This document shows, piece by piece, positions 31,678-41,435 of a stretch of 45,165 nt of DNA; within the stretch, counting starts at the first letter, position 1; every line of letters starts with the position of its first letter. The DNA comes from Bremia lactucae (taxonomy: Eukaryota > Oomycota > Peronosporomycetes > Peronosporales > Peronosporaceae): the NCBI RefSeq assembly GCF_004359215.1, contig NC_090610.1:4782485-4827649 (forward strand), written 5' to 3'. Both the position numbers and the translations under genes were made by a program. A model generated the notes under the pieces. The model was not told the origin of the DNA and did not search any database. It was given only the letters and a program-made list of their open reading frames with translations.

Positions 31678-34199
31678 ATGAAGGTCTGTCGCATTGTCGC
31701 ACACATTGTGCTAGCCGCAGCTGTCGCCGCTTCAACGGCTTCACCTACTGTCGCCGCGCAAGGATTGATGACCGAAGGTACCAACGAGGTGAAAGAGAAT
31801 GGAGTGCGAACCCGACGTAATTTGGGTGGTGGCGGTGGCCTCCGTGGACCGTACGATGAAGATCCCAACACTACTAGCCAACCTGAAATCGCTCCGTACG
31901 GCCCGAACACCAACACTCCGGACCAAACCAATGATGTCGATGAAAAAGTAGAGGACACGAAGAACGAGAAGGATGAGGAGGAAAAGAAGGAGAAGGAAGA
32001 GAAAGAGAAGGAGGAGGAGGAGGAGGAGAAGGAGAAGAAAGAGAAGGACGAGAAGGAGAAGGAGAAGGAGAAGAAAGAGAAGGACGAGAAGGAGAAGGAC
32101 GAGAAGGACGAGAAGGAGAAGGACGAGAAGGAGAAGGACGAGAAGAAAAAGGATGAAGGCTTTGAAAACAAAGACCCTGCTGGAGAAACTCCGGTTACTA
32201 TGGGTGGTGACCATGTGCAACAGCTCGACCCCAACCAGTCCTCTTACCCTCCTGTTACTGGATCTCAACCAGGTATGGGTGATGACCATGTGCAACAGCA
32301 CGAAAAGGAGGTGGAGAACGAAAGTGAGAAGAACGAGGAGGAAATGAAGAAGAATGAAGAAAAGAAGAAGATGGCGGAGAAGCAAAAGGAGGACGAGGCA
32401 AAGGAAGAACAGAAAAAGAAGGATGAAGCGGCTAATGAAGAGAAGAAGAAGGAGGAAGAGAAGAAAAAAAAGGAGGAAGCGGCTGAGGAAGAGCAGAAGA
32501 AGAGGGAGGAAGAGAAGAAAACTGAAGAAGAGAAGAAAAAAAAGGAGGAAGCGGCGAAGGAAGAGCAGCAGAAGGAGGAAGAGAAGAAAATTGAGGAAGA
32601 GAAAAGGAAGAAGGAGGAAGCGACAAAGGAAGAGCAGAAGAAGAAGGAGGAAGAGACGAAGAAGGAGGAAAAGAAGGATGATGATAAAAAGGAGGAGAAC
32701 GAGAAGAAGGAGGAAAAGAAGGAGGAAGGTTCTGGGGATGAGGGATCAATTCGAAAACCTACGGTTGGTGGGGGTGGTGACCAAGTGCAACAGCAAGACC
32801 CTCCTCACCTTAATGGTCCAGGTGTTGTTGGTGGTGACTATGAGCAACAGCATCCCCAAAATCCCAACCCGAACGGTAACGTACCAATGAACCCTCCCGC
32901 TGGTGGTCCAGGTGTTGTTGGTGGTGACTTTGAGCAACAGCATCCCCAAAATCCCAACCCGAACGGCAACGTACCAATGAACCCTCCGGCTAGTGGTCCA
33001 GGTGTTGTTGGTGGTGACAATGAGCAACAGCACGAAAAGAAGGAGGAGGTTGGGAATAAAAGTGAAAAGAACGAGGAGGAAAAGAAGAAGAATGAAGAAG
33101 AGAAGAAGATGACGGAGAAGCAAAAGGAAGACGAGGCAGAGAAAGAGCAGAAAAAGAAGGATGATCCGGCCAATGAAGAGAAGAAGAAGGAGGAAGAGAA
33201 AAAGAGCAAGAGAAGAAGAAGGAGGAAGAGAAAAAGGAGCAAGAGACGAAGAAGGAGGAAGAGAAAAAGGAGCAAGAGACGAAGAAGGAGGAAAAGAAGG
33301 ATGATGATAAAAAGGAGGAGAACGAGAAGAAGGAGGAAAAGAAGGAGGAAGGTTCTGGGGGTGGTAACCAAGTGCAACAGCAAGACCCTCCTCACCTTGG
33401 TGGTCCAGGTGTTGTTGGTGGTGACTTTGAGCAACAGCATCCCCAAAATCCCAACCCGAACGGCAACGTACCAATGAGCCCTCCCGCTGGTGGTCCAAGT
33501 GTTGTTGGTGGTGACTATGAGCAGCAGCATCCCCAAAATCCCAACCCGAACGGCAACGTACCAATGAACCCTCCGGCTAGCGGTCCAAGTGTTGTTGGTG
33601 GTGACCATGAGCAACAGCACCCCAAAAGACGAACCCGAAAGGAAAAGAACCAATGAAACAAGAAGATGAAGGAGAAGAGATGACGGAGAAGAAAAGGAGC
33701 AAGAGAAAGAGCAGAAAAAGAAAGATGAACGGCAATGAAGCAGAAGAAAAGCAGAGGCAAGAGATGATGAAGGGACAGTGCAAGAGCACGAAAAGAAGGA
33801 GGAGGAGAGAATAAAGAGAAAAGAAGAAGGAGGAAAAGAAGAAGAAGGAGAGAAGAGAAGAAGAGGAAGAAGGAGGAAAAGAAGGATGATGATAAAAAGG
33901 AGGAGAACGAGAAGAAGGAGGAAAAGAAGGAGGAAGGTTCTGGGGGTGGTAACCAAGTGCAACAGCAAGACCCTCCTCACCTTGGTGGTCCAGGTGTTGT
34001 TGGTGGTGACTTTGAGCAACAGCATCCCCAAAATCCCAACCCGAACGGCAACGTACCAATGAACCCTCCGGCTAGCGGTCCAGGTGTTGTTGGTGGTGAC
34101 TTTGAGCAACAGCATCCCCAAAATCCCAACCCGAACGGTAATGTACCTACAAATGCCCCTCCAATGACCAAGCCAAACTCGATAGATTGCCCAGTGTGA
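31678..34199 (+). pseudogene. Secreted Lys/Glu and Gln/Pro/Asn repeat protein, frame-disrupted
   Basis: ATG 31678 opens with a signal peptide (MKVCRIVAHIVLAAAVAAST then ASPTVAA), GGLRG at 53-57, a KEKDEKEKDE tract (about 100-160), GDHVQQ segments, a long KKEEEKK tract, then 30-residue repeats GGPGVVGGDFEQQHPQNPN... The frame shifts near 33207, where GAAAAAGAGC replaces the GAAAAAGGAGC seen in neighbouring repeats (one G missing). The frame continues to 33656 with three more units, is lost again, and a matching piece ends at 34199 (NSIDCPV). The shifts lie in purine tracts and could be sequencing errors rather than true decay. Export and a disordered, charged protein are likely. Function unknown. 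Confidence 0.65.
32815..34167 (+). repeat. 90-bp repeats in three blocks 587/586 bp apart
   Basis: Units start GGTCCA at 32815, 32905, 32995; 33402, 33492, 33582; and 33988, 34078 (period 90 bp, 30 residues). The three blocks, each with a preceding purine tract and a CAACAGCAAGACCCTCC segment, are offset by 587 and 586 bp, neither divisible by three. Confidence 0.85.
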
Positions 34200-34787
34200 T
34201 AGCGTTGTTACTCTAGCCTTGCTGCTAAATTGGACTTTGTTTAATGGAGACGTATTTACGCACGTTTGCATTAAACAAACGATTACGTATATCAAATTCT
34301 GAAATCCGAAACAGTTGCTCAAATTTGGTTTTGTTTGTGTCCCTTACTGTAAACGAAATAATTCATAGAATAAGCTACTAATGTAGTCACGCATTTTTAT
34401 TTATCGGAACGCTATTAGAGACTTAGCAATTTTGCTCGTTGTTTATAATATGAAAATGCTTCGCGAAGACTTCATCTCTTACCTTCGGCTTTCCTGAATC
34501 TCAATATGTTGAACTGGCTCCGTTGCAGCACAAGAATGATTGTTTAAATAATTTAAGAAAACTGCGAGCAATTTTTTAAATAAACTTAGTACTCTTCTGC
34601 AAAAGGTACCAAAGTAGACCAATTTCTTGGCATGCTTTGGTACTTTTTGCAGAAGTTATTTTTATGAAAGCGATATGCACGATGGGACTTCCACTCTACC
34701 TGCGAGCTTTAAAATTATTTTCGCCAGCAGAATGAAGCAAAGTAATGGGGAAGTTACATAAATTTCATTGAAGAGATATTGCTATTG
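34200..34787. other. Convergent intergenic region with hairpin
   Basis: Lies between the 3' ends of two convergent genes. No gene seen; a hairpin is at 34594-34655. Confidence 0.6.
34594..34655. repeat. 21-bp-arm hairpin
   Basis: CTTCTGCAAAAGGTACCAAA plus G (34594-34614) pairs with 34635-34655 with one mismatch; the 20-base loop holds a small CCAA-TTTC-TTGG stem. A shared 3' terminator for the two convergent genes or a small-RNA precursor is possible. Confidence 0.8.
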
Positions 34788-35147
34788 TTATTCTTTGATT
34801 TTGTACATAATGAAGCCGCCAACCAGTGCGATGACACCTATTATCGCTAATGCCTTAAGCTGTGATTCTATGATGAGTTTTATACCCTTCAAACTCAGAT
34901 TAGAGTCTAGCTTCGCATTAAATTTCGCGACAAGAGGGAGTTCATTTACCTTGGCTTTAATTTTCCCGTAAAATGGAATCCAGTCTCGCTCTTCATAAGA
35001 CACTTTCGTCGGATCAGTCGTGAGGGGGCGTTCTACCTTGCCGCTATTCGCAGCTTTGATGGTTGGCCGCTGTTCCATTCTGTTGGCGTCGGCGGTACTG
35101 CAGTAGGACGCTGCAAGATTAACGAGCACCAGAGAAAGAAGACGCAT
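34788..35147 (-). CDS. Small secreted effector-like protein with EER and C-terminal membrane segment
   Basis: Start set at the Met at 35147 because it begins a signal peptide (MRLLSLVLVNLAASYCSTAD); an in-frame ATG at 35252 would add 35 residues in front of it. 119 residues. After the signal comes a charged, disordered segment (NRMEQRPTIKAANSGKVERP), then SYEERDW with the EER motif at about residues 69-71, a short helical middle (SLKGIKLIIESQ), and a C-terminal hydrophobic helix (LKALAIIGVIALVGGFIMY) followed by KIKE. No exact RxLR is seen before EER. EER with a signal peptide is typical of oomycete host-translocated effectors, and C-terminal membrane helices are known in downy mildew effectors that go to the host ER. 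It lies 150 bp downstream of the helicase on the same strand. Confidence 0.7.
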   Translation of the reverse strand: MRLLSLVLVNLAASYCSTADANRMEQRPTIKAANSGKVERPLTTDPTKVSYEERDWIPFYGKIKAKVNELPLVAKFNAKLDSNLSLKGIKLIIESQLKALAIIGVIALVGGFIMYKIKE

Positions 35148-35186
35148 CGGCGCTGTACTTCTGAATAGGCTTCGCTGATTTAAAGG

Positions 35187-35200
35187 CCAATCAAATGAGT
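35187..35200 (-). promoter_or_regulatory. Possible oomycete initiator
   Basis: On the minus strand ACTCATTTGATTGG starts about 50 bp upstream of the effector ATG. It resembles the oomycete Inr core (TCAYTYY in a CTCATT context), with one mismatch. The distance fits the short leaders of oomycete genes. Confidence 0.3.
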
Positions 35201-35297
35201 TGGCGTTGGAGCGGATAAGTAGTTTGCACAATATAATATCAAGATAGTTCATTAACAGACAAGTTCCGGAAAAGTACGAGCTGCCAATTAATTCTAA

Positions 35298-37325
35298 TTA
35301 ACGACGTCCACGGCCTCCACGAGCAAAAGATCCTCCGCGACCACGTCCTCCTCTGTAGCTCTGCTGGCGCATTTGATAGGCTGCTTTCTGCAGATTTGGA
35401 AGTTGTTTTGGAATCGAGTAAGGACAGTTGAAACCACTATCCACAATCTGTTTTTCCAAGAGTTCCAGACCGGCAATTGGGAGATCAAAGCAAGCACCCA
35501 TCAAATCTTCCGTTAGTGTTAACTGCTTAACATCATTTGCAATGTTCTCCGGAAAGTCGCGATTCAGTGCATTCCAAACATAGCCCTTAGCGCGAATACA
35601 GTTGGAGCTCACAAATTGCACTGTCACGTAATCCGGCACACCAGACATAAGTGACGTGCGTCGAGGCGGTTTAGTGTGGCCCGTTATACAGGCAAGTGCA
35701 GCAGCCAGACAAGATTCAGGTGTCATAGTCTCGAGTATTTCAATAGCTTTTTCTCGGAACATTTCGATCATGGCAGGGTCGACATTGTTGATATCTTTTA
35801 AAGCTTTGGCAGCTGACGCCTTGATCAGATCCTCCTGATCCGGCGGACCTCTCATTATGAGCTTGTTGCCAATCTTCTGTTCAATCTGGTTCAATTGATC
35901 GCGTTGACGGTTTGTATACAAAGTAATACATATGCCTTTCTTACCGGCACGGCCGGTCCGTCCAGAGCGATGAACGTATGTATCAACGTCAGCAACACCT
36001 GACATCTTACGAGGAGGCTCCGAATTAATTACAAGGTCAACGTTCATGTCCAGGCCACGAGCGGCGACATCGGTTGCAATTAATAAACGCAAACGACCTT
36101 CACGAAAAGCTTTCATTGTAGTTTCCCGTTGCTCCTGGGCAATGTCCCCGTGCAACACCTGGCAGTCGGTCTTGATCTCAGGATGCACAGCCAACTCATT
36201 ACAGTCCTTCTTTGTTTCGGCAAAGATAATCGTGCGTGACTCGTTACTCGCGTAAACACCAAGCAAGCTGGCCAACAGGGTCGGCCGGCCTTGCCAATGG
36301 CACGGAATGGCAATGTGTTGCACGTCGGTAGAAGCCTGACTGTCTGAGTCTTTAACTAAGTTGACGTACTCGGCCTTCTTCATATAATTGTCAGCCACAT
36401 CCTTCACCCATTTTGGTATCGTTGCGGAGAAAAGTAGCGTTTGGCGCTTACGTGTGCACTCGTTCTGCATTTTTTCCATAGCCGCAAAAACCTTTTGGAT
36501 GTCCTCACGAAACCCCATCTCTAACATCGTGTCGGCTTCATCAAGAATGAGAAATTCGCAATCATGAAGACGCAAACTGCCTCGGTCAATGTGATCAATA
36601 ACGCGACCAGTTGTACCCACCAAAATATCCACACCACTGCGAAACGCATGGTTTTGAGACTGATACGAAGCACCTCCATAAATGCATACAGTACTTAATG
36701 ACGGACCGGTGAGCTCAAACTCAGAAGCCACCTGCTTTGCTAGCTCTCGAGTAGGAGCCATACAAACCACACGTGGAGCACGACCATGCGGCCGGGGCCG
36801 CTTGTCTTGAAGAAGCAATTCAATTACAGGCAGTGCGAAGGCTAAGGTTTTACCCATACCAGTACGAGCGCGACCAATGATGTCGTTGCCATCCATGATC
36901 TTGTCAAATGTCATGGCTTGGATGGGAAAGAGTGTGTAGATTCCTCGAGTCTGGAGGTTCTTCTTAGTGACATCGCAAATGCGGAAGCTATCGAGCGGAG
37001 GATTCTCCTCACCACCGACGTGGGTGGCATTCTCGTTCTTAACCTTCTTGGGTCGTGAAGCTTCCAGCTCGCTTTCGCCCGTCTCTTCGGCTGGATCAGT
37101 TTCATCATTTTCCAGATCGGCTTCGCGACTTCGCTTTTTGCTCGTTCCTGTTTTTTTTTCTTTCTTGTCCTTCTTGTGCTTTTTTTCCTTTTTATCACTC
37201 GATTCGGAAGCCGCAGCCTTGGCTTTTTCTTTTTCCAGCTTCCTGGCCAACTTAGAAAGCTTCTTAGCGGCCTTTTCCTCCTTAGTTAGCATACTTTTCT
37301 CATCGCCATGCGCCATTGTTGACAC
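35298..37325 (-). CDS. DEAD-box RNA helicase with GUCT domain (DDX21/nucleolar type)
   Basis: 675 residues, single exon; an ATG three codons on (MAHGDEK) is an alternative start. An N-terminal Lys/Glu/Asp-rich segment (1-100) is followed by the helicase core: Q motif (LFPIQ, about 133), ARTGMGKT (153-160), PTRELA (191-196), TTGR (238-241, TPGR variant), DEAD (262-265), SAT (300-302), ATDVAARGLD (417-426), HRSGRTGRAGK (452-462). C-terminal to it lie a GUCT domain (about 560-645: SGVPDYVTVQFV, RAKGYVWNAL, LTEDLMGACFDLP) and an RGG tail (GGRGRGGSFARGGRGRR). This layout is that of DDX21/DDX50 and plant RH3/RH7 proteins, ATP-dependent RNA helicases, here likely nucleolar and acting in rRNA processing. 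All catalytic motifs appear intact. Confidence 0.92.
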   Translation of the reverse strand: MSTMAHGDEKSMLTKEEKAAKKLSKLARKLEKEKAKAAASESSDKKEKKHKKDKKEKKTGTSKKRSREADLENDETDPAEETGESELEASRPKKVKNENATHVGGEENPPLDSFRICDVTKKNLQTRGIYTLFPIQAMTFDKIMDGNDIIGRARTGMGKTLAFALPVIELLLQDKRPRPHGRAPRVVCMAPTRELAKQVASEFELTGPSLSTVCIYGGASYQSQNHAFRSGVDILVGTTGRVIDHIDRGSLRLHDCEFLILDEADTMLEMGFREDIQKVFAAMEKMQNECTRKRQTLLFSATIPKWVKDVADNYMKKAEYVNLVKDSDSQASTDVQHIAIPCHWQGRPTLLASLLGVYASNESRTIIFAETKKDCNELAVHPEIKTDCQVLHGDIAQEQRETTMKAFREGRLRLLIATDVAARGLDMNVDLVINSEPPRKMSGVADVDTYVHRSGRTGRAGKKGICITLYTNRQRDQLNQIEQKIGNKLIMRGPPDQEDLIKASAAKALKDINNVDPAMIEMFREKAIEILETMTPESCLAAALACITGHTKPPRRTSLMSGVPDYVTVQFVSSNCIRAKGYVWNALNRDFPENIANDVKQLTLTEDLMGACFDLPIAGLELLEKQIVDSGFNCPYSIPKQLPNLQKAAYQMRQQSYRGGRGRGGSFARGGRGRR

Positions 37326-37551
37326 CAGTGAACACTTCCACGACTGGTATCAACATTCTGTTGCCGAGCACCAGTCAATTAAACCCACTGTCAATCGATT
37401 GGCTACAAAGATATTGTGGTGTGTGGTACATATTTAGAATTTAGCCTCACATGATAACAATTAAGTTATGTAGAGTTTGTGTCGGAGCAATTAGTATTCC
37501 TTGAGTAAAACACTCAAATAGCGTCGCCCGAGCACCCCCCCCTCTCTAGAC
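37326..37551. promoter_or_regulatory. Divergent promoter between helicase and TPS-like genes
   Basis: 226 bp between two divergently transcribed ATGs. It contains a small palindrome TTGAGT-AAAAC-ACTCAA near 37500-37516 and a poly-C run just before the TPS start. No clear Inr was identified. Confidence 0.4.
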
Positions 37552-40500
37552 ATGGCGGACTTTTCGCTAAGTGATAGCTCAGCTACATGGCCATCCAGCG
37601 GTACCAATGACGGCAAGCGTCCACCTTTGCCTACTTCCTTTCGGCCTGAAAAGCGTGGCCGATCGTCCGACGACGGACCGCAAGACGGCTCGACGCCCAT
37701 GGAGGTGAGCGGTACGGAGTCTCCTAGGGGACAGCCCGAGCAGAGGTCAATAGACGATTTGCCTCATTTGTCCAGTTGGAAGTCGAACGCTTTCTATACC
37801 GATGGCGCGTCGGGTGATGTCAACACGGGTACATACACTCGCGTTTACCTCAAAGTCAAGGCCCAGAGCCGCTTGGGCGAGACCGTACACTGCTCTGGCT
37901 CATCCTTTGTGATGGGACATTTTAATCCCAACGAAAGTATGACACTCGTCACAACGCCTGACAATTATCCCTACTGGACAACTGTCAAGCCCATGATTCT
38001 GCCTCGTGGCGTTCCCCACCAGTACATGTACGCGCTCTTTTCGGGTGGAGTCTTTAGTTCCTGGGAACAAATTGAGCATGAAAGAGTATTAATTCCTGAA
38101 GGACGCGAAATGCTGGTAGTGGAGGAGTATGGTAAGTACAACCAAGACATGGATTTAGTCCCTACAGGTGAGCGCATCGAACGCTCACTAATTTACGAGC
38201 GACGAAAACACGAGGTTGCAACAACAATACCGACAAACCTTTCCGCAGATACATTAAGCACGGGAGACGTGGAATCAAAAGAGACGGAAGCTCAATTAAT
38301 GAATAGAATTGTAGATGAAAATTTTTTGAGCGATACAAAGTCTCCACTCAGCAGCGCGACAGGCTCCCCTGGACAGAGATTTCGACAGACGAACAAACTG
38401 CAGAGTCGTTATAAGCGATACATTTCATCCAATTATCATCCATCGCCAGACGCAATGCTGTTCTTAGTTTGCTATCATCTACCAGTCAAATTGAAAAAGT
38501 CGACGGACGATGGCTCGTGGTCTGCCACGTGGAATCGCGATAGCTTGATTTCCAGAAGTAAGAATAGTATCGCAGAGAGTATGAATACGACGTGGGTGGG
38601 TTGTGTCACATACCACGCCCGTAGCGACATGGAAGACCTTTCTGACAATGACAAGAAAGAAATCACGACGATCTTGGCGGAGATGAATTGCATTGCTGTG
38701 TTTATTGACCGACAACTGGCTGCGAATCACCACGGTGGATACTGCAAAAGTAAGCTGTGGCCTATGTTTCACAATGTAGACATTTTGGACATTTACTATT
38801 CGATTTGGGATCGCGCTGAGGTGATTGAATGGAAAGAAGAACGCAATAATGGCGAATGGTGGGATGCGTATCAAACTGTAAATAGGGTGTTAGCCAATCG
38901 GGTAGGCAAGTTATGCAAAGACAATGATACCGTGTGGGTGCACGATTACCACTTGCTGCTATTTCCATCATATTTGGCAAATATGTGTCGAAACGAGAAG
39001 CGCAAGCGACCTAAAATGGTTTTTTTCTTGCACGTGCCATTTCCAACGTCAGAAGTGTTTCGAGAATTGTCGCACGGCACGCAACTCCTTGAAGGTGTCT
39101 TGGACGTGGACGTTGTTGGCTTTCATTCGTTTGATCATGCGCGCCACTTTCTTAATGCATGCAAACGGTTTTTAGGACTTACGTACCAGTCTCGACGCGG
39201 TGGCAACCTCGGGGTAGATTATCGTGGCCGCAACGTGGTAATCACGATTAGCCACGTGGGCATTGAAACGACGCTGATTCGTGAGGTGCTTAATGATCCA
39301 AATGTACAAGAAGCAGCTCAAAATTTGCGAAGAAAGCATGAAGGAAAGGTACTCATTGCAGGTATCGATGTTTGCCAGAGGCTTAGTGGTATTCCGCTCA
39401 AAATGCTGGCGTTTGAGCAATTCTTTAGCAACTGCCCGTCTTGGAAAGATAAGTTAGTGTTTGTGGAGCGTGCAACGTTGACTCAGACACGATTGGGTGA
39501 CCAAAAGTATAGTAGTAATGAAATTAGCAAGCTGGTTGAGCGCATTACTAAGGCTCACGGCCCCGAGTGCATCGACTACGAGGAGTCGTCTTCCCCCTTG
39601 ACGATCGAGGAACGTGTGGCGCTATGGCTTGCTAGTGATATTTTAATGGTCACGTCTATTCGTGAAGGGTTAAACCTTAAGCCCCTAGAGTTTGTTTATG
39701 CTAAGGGCGTGAACCCAATCGATCGGCCAGGCGTCGTCATCTTGAGCGAGTTTTCAGCGTGTTGCTGCGTCTTAAACGGTGCTGTGCGAGTGAATCCGTG
39801 GAACATCACGGGGCTTGTTAACTCGCTGGACCACGCATTAACAATGGTTGACGGAGAACGTCTTGGTCGGCGCGCCAGAGACTTGCCATATATTACAAAC
39901 CAACCTGCAGCTAATTGGACGAAGCAAGTACTTTCTGTTCTACAGGAGGCTACGGAGAATCCTGAAGGTGATGAAGAATACACAAACATGGAGTATATGG
40001 ATATGGAAATCGGCCGATCACACGTCATGCGCGTGGGTGACCGTTTAGACTTTAAGCAATTGAACATTGACAAGGTCATGGAAGCGTACATGCAGTCGAA
40101 GCGACGTGTGTTCCTGCTTGATTATGGTGGCACCATCATTGCGCGCGAGCATATTGCAATGTATGTAAAAAAAGACTTTACAGCAGTAGCAGGAAAGCGA
40201 CCTTCTTCACGAATGATGGAGGCATTGACAAATTTGACAAGTGACCCCAGAAATACGGTATTTGTCGTGAGTGGTGTGTCGAAAGCGAATTTATCTGCAT
40301 CACTTGGACACATTCGCGGGCTTGGGCTGGTATCTGATAACGGTGCTTTGTACTCGTGGGCTCGATCGATTGATGTCGAGAACATAGAGGACACGAGCAT
40401 GCATGATGATAACAATTTTTCCGATCGTTTCTGGCATCAGCACAATTTTAAGTTTGACTGGCGTCCTGTTCGTAGTATAGTGGATCCAATCCTCAAGGTT

Positions 40501-41034
40501 TACTGCACACGCACGAATGGAAGTGTATTGCGCTATGCACAACAGGGCATTGCATGGAACTTTCGTTCGACAGACCCTGAATGGGGGCTACTACAAGCGA
40601 ATTCGTTACAGAATGACTTAGAAGAAGTTATACGTGACCTTCCAGTCTGTATCATCCGCAAGAAAGGCTTGCTGGAGATTGTGCCGGAAGGTTTGAACAA
40701 GGGTGTAGTGGCTCGACAGATTTTGACGCAAGATGCTACAATTAGCCACGGCCATCCAGATTTTCTCTTTTGTATTGGTGATGATACGACTGATGAAAGC
40801 ATGTTTAAAGCAATTTACGATTATTATGCTGAGCGTACGGAAGAGAATGTGCTTGGAAGGGGCCCTGGATCTTATGAAGATTTTCTTGCTTCAAGCGATG
40901 AAGGCCCGCTTTACCACGTATTTACATGCACTGTGGGCAAAAAGCCCAGCAATGCACACTTATACGTTAACAATGTGGATGAAGTAGAGTTGCTTCTGCA
41001 AGCGCTAGGCAAGGCATCAGGCGAGGTGTGTTGA
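37552..41034 (+). CDS. CBM20-trehalose-6-phosphate synthase/phosphatase-like fusion
   Basis: 1,160 residues, one exon. A disordered N terminus (1-75) is followed by a CBM20-type starch-binding domain (about 95-195: RVYLKVKAQSRLGETVHCSG, YPYWTTVKPMILP, WEQIEHERVL), a GT20 synthase-like domain (about 300-840: VHDYHLLLFP near 462, FFLHVPFPTSEVFREL, DVVGFHSFDHARHFL, VLNGAVRVNPWNI), and a HAD phosphatase-like domain (about 850-1150: LLDYGGTI near 857, GLVSDNGALYS, PEGLNKG, GDDTTDESMF near 1077). TPS makes trehalose 6-phosphate from UDP-glucose and glucose 6-phosphate; TPP removes the phosphate. Several catalytic positions differ: the GT20 DRLDYxKG segment reads IDVCQRLSGIP near 603, REGLNL replaces RDGMNL near 703, and the HAD DxDGT is DYGGT. 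A regulatory or altered-activity protein is therefore likely, as for plant class II TPS. Confidence 0.9.
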   Translation: MADFSLSDSSATWPSSGTNDGKRPPLPTSFRPEKRGRSSDDGPQDGSTPMEVSGTESPRGQPEQRSIDDLPHLSSWKSNAFYTDGASGDVNTGTYTRVYLKVKAQSRLGETVHCSGSSFVMGHFNPNESMTLVTTPDNYPYWTTVKPMILPRGVPHQYMYALFSGGVFSSWEQIEHERVLIPEGREMLVVEEYGKYNQDMDLVPTGERIERSLIYERRKHEVATTIPTNLSADTLSTGDVESKETEAQLMNRIVDENFLSDTKSPLSSATGSPGQRFRQTNKLQSRYKRYISSNYHPSPDAMLFLVCYHLPVKLKKSTDDGSWSATWNRDSLISRSKNSIAESMNTTWVGCVTYHARSDMEDLSDNDKKEITTILAEMNCIAVFIDRQLAANHHGGYCKSKLWPMFHNVDILDIYYSIWDRAEVIEWKEERNNGEWWDAYQTVNRVLANRVGKLCKDNDTVWVHDYHLLLFPSYLANMCRNEKRKRPKMVFFLHVPFPTSEVFRELSHGTQLLEGVLDVDVVGFHSFDHARHFLNACKRFLGLTYQSRRGGNLGVDYRGRNVVITISHVGIETTLIREVLNDPNVQEAAQNLRRKHEGKVLIAGIDVCQRLSGIPLKMLAFEQFFSNCPSWKDKLVFVERATLTQTRLGDQKYSSNEISKLVERITKAHGPECIDYEESSSPLTIEERVALWLASDILMVTSIREGLNLKPLEFVYAKGVNPIDRPGVVILSEFSACCCVLNGAVRVNPWNITGLVNSLDHALTMVDGERLGRRARDLPYITNQPAANWTKQVLSVLQEATENPEGDEEYTNMEYMDMEIGRSHVMRVGDRLDFKQLNIDKVMEAYMQSKRRVFLLDYGGTIIAREHIAMYVKKDFTAVAGKRPSSRMMEALTNLTSDPRNTVFVVSGVSKANLSASLGHIRGLGLVSDNGALYSWARSIDVENIEDTSMHDDNNFSDRFWHQHNFKFDWRPVRSIVDPILKVYCTRTNGSVLRYAQQGIAWNFRSTDPEWGLLQANSLQNDLEEVIRDLPVCIIRKKGLLEIVPEGLNKGVVARQILTQDATISHGHPDFLFCIGDDTTDESMFKAIYDYYAERTEENVLGRGPGSYEDFLASSDEGPLYHVFTCTVGKKPSNAHLYVNNVDEVELLLQALGKASGEVC

Positions 41035-41435
41035 AATCTAGATTTAACATACAATTTGGTAGACTTACGTGGCGTTTTTGCAATATTCTAGTGAGCTTCA
41101 TTGTCAGCTACTATCCAGCGATCATTTGAGAAGCTGGCAATGTCAGATTGCTTTTTCGAAGCGAGAGAATTCGACGGGGTGATACTTAAGCGATATAACC
41201 CACAAAGCTTGTATTTCGTACTATTTCGTACTGCCTACGCTTTAAAGCAACTAAAAATTGTAGTTTTAAGCAACGCTTGCTTTTTTGGTTTTACATGCTA
41301 GGATCTATTAGTACCAGAGTGCCTTTAAAGGAAAGGCGTCGAGCATGATTGCAAGACGCTCCTGAGTCAACTAAAATTGACCACGGCTGATCATACTCAG
41401 GCATAGTTCACCATCTTTCGGGTACCAACATATGT
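41035..41435. other. Intergenic stretch, no recognised gene
   Basis: 3' flank of the TPS-like gene up to the start of an LTR. The short frame at 41101 has no recognisable feature. Confidence 0.5.

Noticed and set aside
32838..34322. Minus-strand ORF of 494 codons opposite the repeat gene
   Set aside because: Antisense of the Lys/Glu and 90-bp repeats. The plus strand has the signal peptide and a coherent repeat protein, so the minus frame is a low-complexity shadow.
34788..35252. Longer 154-codon form of the small secreted protein
   Set aside because: The first 35 residues would bury the signal peptide. The internal Met gives a canonical signal and a fitting leader.
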